Part shown: positions 52,550 through 57,094 of the stretch, piece after piece | How the letters are laid out: every line of letters begins with the position of its first letter | How positions within the stretch are numbered: the first letter of the stretch is position 1 | NCBI GenBank assembly: GCA_027487435.1 | Contig: JAIYDP010000233.1 | Location: forward strand, 1 to 57,094 | Length of the DNA: 57,094 nucleotides | Source: Verrucomicrobiaceae bacterium | GTDB lineage: Bacteria; Verrucomicrobiota; Verrucomicrobiia; Verrucomicrobiales; Akkermansiaceae | Direction: 5' to 3' | Program-made: the position numbers and the translations under genes | The notes under the pieces: model-generated | Seen by the model: the letters and a program-made list of their open reading frames with translations, nothing else | Told to the model about the DNA's origin: nothing | Databases searched by the model: none

Positions 52550-53799
52550 TCAATTGAAGAGGCGAGGCTTGATGTCGCCATTCTGTGAAAGCATTTGTTG
52601 AACGATGGCTGCAACTTGTGCAGCACCGTTGACCTCAACTTTGGGACCGTGAATCGACATTACCCGCACAGCAGCATCGAAAATTTTCGAACTCAGAGCC
52701 CGAACGTCCGCAAGTGCAACTCGCTCCCACGGCCCAAACGACTTTGCCGCGGCTTCCAAACGATGTGCCTCACCCCACTGCAATCGCTCGACGGTGAGTA
52801 GAGGCTTCATGAATCCGGTTGAGATACAATCGGAGAGGACTCCGTAGCCCGGCTGCGCTGTTGGATGTGGCAGCGGGTTGCACGCTTACTTTGCTGACTA
52901 TGACTTGTGAGGATTGAACCAGGTCTACGTAAGAAATCCCAAGACGGGTTTGCACAGCAGGGCAGCAAAGAACGATCTGCCCATCGCCAGAGTGGCGAAT
53001 GTGCCCTTCGCCGTCGAAAAGAGGCGCAAACTCGGATGATGTGACGACGACGCTCCACCCAAACGGGACATGCCAGGAGGCAACATCCTCAACTCCAAAC
53101 GCGTCCTTGTGTCCACCAAAGCTTAGCAACATGAGATTCTCCGAGGACCCAACTCCAAGGCGGGCCCTCACGTCGTTGTCGGAGGCTTGAGGCCGCCGCA
53201 CGACGAAGTTGACGTCGTGTGTTGGAACTCCTCCAAAGCCATCAAGCTCGCAGGAAAACGGATAACGAAGGAGAGCGGTCGATTTGGAGTAAGCCAGCCT
53301 GTGCTCGTCGATGAAATGTGCAAACATTGGACATTCAAGAACGAACTCCTTGTAGATGTCTGTCCAACAGAAATTGGAAATGGCGACGGACGGGACATTT
53401 AGAATAGAGGCTACAAGCGGCGCAATTGCAGAAATGTCGAATAAAATAATGGCGACCCCAGTCAGCGATTCAGCAAGACGTCGGCATTGTAAATTTAGTG
53501 TTTGAGGGTTCCAAAAAGCTTCCAAAGCCGAGATCGTCGAGTTTAAGTCGATCGTGACACTATCTACATTGCGAATACCTAGCTCCATGAGAATCGCTAG
53601 AAGAACAGCAACCAATGTCAATGCTTTCTGGAACTATGGCCACCTCATGGGCAAGCGAGCTTTCAAAGAAGCGTGCCGGCACGGAGGAGACTACAGTTAC
53701 CATGAAATCGAAAGAAAGTTGGCAAATTGCATCAATGATCGGAACTGCCCTGCCGGCATGCCCAAGTCCGTGTCCCGACACGAAGAATCCGATCCTCAT
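52550..53799 (-). CDS. GT-B fold glycosyltransferase-like protein, arabinokinase N-terminal type
   Basis: Starts MRIGFFVSGHGLGHAGR, the GHG.GH motif found at the N-terminus of plant L-arabinokinase and bacterial/protist MGT-like proteins. Further matches: AISNFCWTDIYKEFV (family TNFSWDFIY), FVVRRPQASDNDVRARLGV, LMLLSFGGH, GWSVVVTSSE, then, across a 37-nt intron (AAA|GTAAGC, CGCAG|CCG), SKPGYGVLSDCISTGF with MKPLLTVERLQW (family GKIGYGTVSEALSYKVPF). No GHMP kinase domain follows, so it is a stand-alone GT-B protein, about 370 aa. It may transfer a sugar from a nucleotide donor; donor and acceptor are unknown. A soluble cytosolic protein is expected as no signal peptide is seen. Confidence 0.7.
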
Positions 53800-53864
53800 T
53801 GATCCGTGACTCTATTTTCCAATAAAATTATTTGTCAAAATCAAGATCGGTTTCGCGGGAAATC
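53800..53864. promoter_or_regulatory. 65-bp divergent promoter region
   Basis: Separates the GT-B start (53799, minus) from the SNF2 ATPase start (53865, plus). It contains CCAATAAAATTATTTG, an A/T-rich core and the only candidate element I can see. Confidence 0.35.
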
Positions 53865-56194
53865 ATGCCTGCGGCGGAGTTCGTTCTTGTTGACGACGAT
53901 GAACAGGAAATCCCTGACATGGACCAGTATCTTGCTAACTCCTCGGCTCGTGTTTTGGAAAGGAAACTCCGAAATCTTGGAGATGATTTATTCAAGAAGG
54001 TTGGAGACCTTAAGCCCCAAGACGTGAAGGAGCTTTCTTGGGCTCAAAAGGTGGAGCTCTCTCGAGATCGCAAGCTCGCAGCGTCCCTGGAACTTACACA
54101 CCTTCCCCTCAAGTTTGATGTGGAGCTGTTTGGCCACCAGTTGAACACTCTGGAATGGATGCGTCAAAGGGAAGAAGCCGAATTGTTTGGAGTGTCCGGG
54201 GGACTGCTTTGTCTAACGATGGGTCTTGGCAAAACCCTCATTGCGCTCACGCACATTATGCTGTCCAAGAACGAAGTGTCGCCTACCCTCGTGATTTGCT
54301 CCAAGACCGTCCTTCACGAATGGGAGAAACATGCGGATCGATTCTACGGTCGCAGAATCAAAGCTCTCTATCTGCATCGGGACTTCTGGTCTGATTCGCA
54401 GCTTGACAAACTGGAGAGGTCGGACCTCATGAGCCATGACCTCGTTTTGACGACGTACGAGTACATCAACAAGGCGGTCGAACTTGCTCGTCAAGAAGAA
54501 GAATTGTCGCAAGAAGCAAGGGCACATTTTTCGAACGACTTCGACGGGAAGCTAAAGCCTGTCTCTGCTTTTTTCCGAGCGCCCGCACAGCTCATTGACA
54601 GCCCAGGCGTTATGGGACTCGCGTCCATCTGCTGCATATCGTGGAGTAGAATATTTCTCGATGAGTCGCAGCGAATTGCAAACCCTGATAGTGTCACTTT
54701 TAAGAACGTCGCGTTGCTGAGCGGGAGGTACCGGTGGTGTCTCACCGGCACGCCGTTGCGCAACAAAGGCGTCGACGTTTGGTCACAGCTGCGTTTTTGC
54801 GGTTACACAGGAGAGGACTGTCCGCAACGATGGAACACAAAGACTTTTCATGACCAAGGTCTTGACGTTTTGATTCACAAGGTTTTGACATTTACACCTT
54901 GTTTTCTGATGCAAAAGCTCGACTATGGCGACACGGACATTGTATTGCCTTCCTTTGAAGAGAATGTAGTGAGCTTCAAGCTCTCGGAAAAGGAACTGGA
55001 GCTCTACAAGATCGCCTTTGAGATCACGTCCAACCGCTTTGAAGCTCTGCTCGACAAAGAGAAAGACGCGTCGTTTGCGTCCGTTTTAGCGGCTTTTGTG
55101 CGAATGCGGCAGATCTGCATCGCTCCGTTCCTCATCACGCCGGAGTCAAAGAGGCACCACTCGAACGATGAGGAAGGCGACAAAGAGATCATTTCGAAAG
55201 CGAAGAAGCAGAAGATGACGTGGATCTACGATGAGGACGGGATTGGAGGGATCAAATCGTCAAAAATGAAGGCGCTCGTCAAATTGCTGAAGGGGATCCC
55301 GGATGGTGAAAAGGTGGTCATTTTCTCGACTTTTGTGGCCGCACTGGACCTGGTTGCTAAGGCTATGGACTCAAAGCTATCGAACATGCAATATCTGATG
55401 ATCGATGGGTCCGTTTCAGGGACTGAAAGGGCCGATATCGTGGAGCAATTTCGCAAGCAGCCCGAAGTGAGTTGCTTGCTGATGACGTACAAGGTCATGC
55501 ACCAAAGTTGAGGAGCTAATTTATTTAGGTTGGATCGGAAGGGCTGAACCTCACAGAAGCGACGCATTGCATCTTCATGGAGCCTTGGTGGACTCCCGCC
55601 GTGCATGATCAAGCCAAGTCAAGAATTTGGAGGACGGGCCAGTCGAGGACCGTGAAGATGCACTGGCTCATTGTCGAAGAAACGATTGAGCAGCGAATCT
55701 TGGAGGTGTGCAAAGAAAAGGACGCCATTGAGTCCGATTTCTTTGGAGAGCGACGGGGGAAGATGAAGAGCCACCTGAACGTCACTACTCTTGGGAGGCT
55801 TATTGGGTACGGCAACAAGAGAAAGAGACAGGCGGAAGCGGAAATTGGAAGCATCTTGAGACCGGCGCCAGCTGCTCGACCTAACGTTCTGGCTGCCCCG
55901 TCAACGGGGCACACGCTGGACGGCAAAGCAGCAGCGAGTGACATCATCTGGGAGCGGCTCAGAAACGCTACGCTCTTATCAGCTCCAGTCCCCACTACTC
56001 CATTTCAACCATTGCAGCCTTTCCAATTGAGTGCGCTGATGGGCCACCATCTGCGAGTTGAACCTCAACTTCCCAGATTCGACTTCACGCTGCCTGGGGC
56101 AATGTCAGTGCCACCTCAGATGCAGCTTCATCTTGATTACATGAATGATCTCGCTCGTAGCAGACAGGCCTTGTACAAGTTCATGCAGTCATAA
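53865..56194 (+). CDS. SNF2-family DNA-dependent ATPase (Rad5/Rad16/TTF2-like)
   Basis: Chromatin/DNA translocase. ATG 53865 begins MPAAEFVLVDDDEQE. N-lobe: FGHQLNTLEWMRQREEAEL, Walker A TMGLGKTLIALTH, TLVICSKTVLHEWEKH, DLVLTTYEYI, FLDESQRIANP (DESQ instead of DEGH/DEAH) and WCLTGTPLRNK. C-lobe: KVVIFSTFVAALDL, IDGSVSGTERADIVEQF, then after a 35-nt intron (55494-55528) GSEGLNLTEATHCIFMEPWW and RIWRTGQSRTVKMHWL. No RING or HIRAN domain is visible; only a short acidic/basic insert separates the lobes and a 150-aa Pro/Leu-rich tail follows. The layout suggests the Rad5/16-TTF2 branch; it may act in repair, transcription termination or silencing. Confidence 0.8.
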
Positions 56195-56247
56195 AGTTAA
56201 AGAATGAATATTGAGTTTATCTGTTAATTCTTTTTGTGAATGGGTCT

Positions 56248-57094
56248 ATGGAAATGGTCACATCGTCATCTGCCAATGAGAAGTCCCCTCTGATACCTCC
56301 CCGACCATCAGCTCGTGGGCTTAGCGTACAAGAAGTGGAAATTCCACTTGTGCCTTGACATCTTCAGGCCGAGTCACGAGCGAAAAGCACGTTGGCCTGC
56401 ATGTCCGACGGATCGCTGTACCCATTGTCTGTCCCTCATACAGAGCTCGGGAAGCTGGGTCTTGGTGTAGGCATGTACTTCAATCTCATCGTAGTTCGCT
56501 CATATATTCATCTCACTTTGCAGTTCTACATGGCGATCTTCGTTGGCGGTGTCGCTCTTCTAAACATCCCCTTGATCATTGACAACGCCAACGGATCGTC
56601 CGCGATGAATGCCGATCAGCGACTCTCATTTCCCGGAAACGTCTTTTCTCTGCTCTCGCTTGCAAACCAACCGGCCGGCATTTCTATTTTTGTTTTTGAG
56701 TGACGCTGCAGGCCGTCCCCTCATCCTCCACGTTGTCATCAATGCCGTCTACACGATTGGTCTGCTGCTGTTTTTGATCATTTTCCACCGCCAGCAAGAG
56801 AAGCGCAAACAAGTAAACGACTCCTAACCCGTCCCCCCCCCCTCATGCCGCAGGAGATCGAGTTGCGCCACATCACGGCTGCTGACTACTCCGTCCACGT
56901 CAAGAACTTACCCCCCGACACCCGCAGCGACGAGCTCAAGACTTATTTTGAAAAGTACGGCGCCGTTGAGAAAGTTGTTGTCGCCGTCGTTTGCAACGCC
57001 CTCGTCATGGCCGAGCGCGAGAAGGCCGAGGCCGAGGAGCAGGTGCGCACCCCCCACCCCCCCCGCCCATCCCACCACAGTACAGCAAATCTAA
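56248..57094 (+). CDS. OSCA/TMEM63-like membrane protein, N-terminal part (runs off the right edge)
   Basis: Begins MEMVTSSSANEKSPLIPP. A 33-nt intron (18 nt is the other in-frame option) leads to SLYPLSVPHTELGKLGLG, then a first membrane span (FYMAIFVGGVALLNIPLII), a lumenal/extracellular loop, a second span (LHVVINAVYTIGLLLFLIIF) and a cytosolic RRM-like segment (DYSVHVKNLPPDTRSDELKT, AVVCNALVMAEREKAEAE). A cytosolic RRM-like insertion after early membrane spans is a feature of OSCA/TMEM63 mechanosensitive channels; anoctamin/TMC relatives are the alternative. One intron (56678-56711) is GC-AG. The gene continues past 57094; the last visible junction is a C-rich intron ending CCACAG. Confidence 0.5.
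56678..56711 (+). other. GC-AG intron in the OSCA/TMEM63-like gene
   Basis: The 34-nt segment starts GCATTT and ends GCTGCAG with GTGAC before it. It is the only splice near this size that joins LLSLANQPA to GRPLILHVV in phase; GT donors nearby give the wrong phase. Confidence 0.6.

Noticed and set aside
1..57094. tRNA or 5S rRNA genes
   Set aside because: Scanned for T-loop GGTTCRANYCC and box A/B spacing on both strands; no candidate folds into a cloverleaf. A covariance-model search would be decisive.
1..57094. Bacterial-type operons, CRISPR arrays or insertion sequences
   Set aside because: Genes are spliced, eukaryotic in family and monocistronic-looking; no spaced repeats, transposase or terminal inverted repeats were seen.

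Overview
This window is a gene-dense piece of nuclear DNA from a eukaryote, most likely a free-living single-celled protist. The evidence is a set of unmistakably eukaryotic genes (SF3A1, ribosomal protein eL32, SHPRH, DCAF11, EDRF1, HAT1, KNL2, a Ran-binding nucleoporin) whose reading frames are cut by very short spliceosomal introns. Wherever homology fixes the splice sites, introns are mostly 28-45 nt, with GT (sometimes GC) at the start and a branch-like CTAAC/CTGAC/CTAAT motif a few bases before the terminal AG. Lineage cannot be fixed from sequence alone. A GT5-type glycogen/starch synthase fused to a GH13-like domain argues against a fungus or an animal.

Layout. 1-7.4 kb: EDRF1-like gene (minus, runs off the left edge), a 1-kb gap, a METTL7-type methyltransferase (+), a small basic protein (-), a secreted esterase (+) and a mitochondrial crotonase in seven exons (+). 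7.4-20.4 kb: an alpha2delta/CACHD1-like Cache-VWA protein (-), an unresolved 1.7-kb stretch, the SNF2-RING ligase SHPRH (-), then SF3A1 (+) and eL32 (-). 20.6-29.5 kb: DCAF11 (+), a trefoil-GH31 alpha-glucosidase (+), a PH-PH-TH1-like protein (-), a 76-aa gene squeezed into a gap (+) and a NAGPA-like phosphodiester glycosidase (-). 29.6-37.3 kb: one very large armadillo-repeat gene (+). 37.4-45.8 kb: HAT1, a GT23-like fucosyltransferase with an EGF module, and the GH13-GT5 fusion (all minus). 46-57 kb: a small unknown gene (-), KNL2/Mis18BP1 (+), a 90-aa unknown gene (-), a CYP710/CYP61-type P450 (-), a RanBD nucleoporin (+), a GT-B protein resembling the arabinokinase N-terminus (-), a second SNF2 ATPase (+) and the start of an OSCA/TMEM63-like membrane protein (+).

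Genes are not grouped by pathway. Themes recur: chromatin and genome maintenance (SHPRH, HAT1, KNL2, SNF2), glycan and glycogen handling (GH13-GT5, GH31, NAGPA, GT23, GT-B), mRNA splicing and translation, and secretory or membrane proteins. Spacing is extreme: divergent starts lie 28-83 bp apart and convergent stops 2-47 bp apart. No mobile element, rRNA, tRNA or CRISPR array was found. Multi-exon coordinates give the outer bounds of the coding sequence; exon boundaries are inferred from frame continuity, family homology and splice consensus, not from transcripts.
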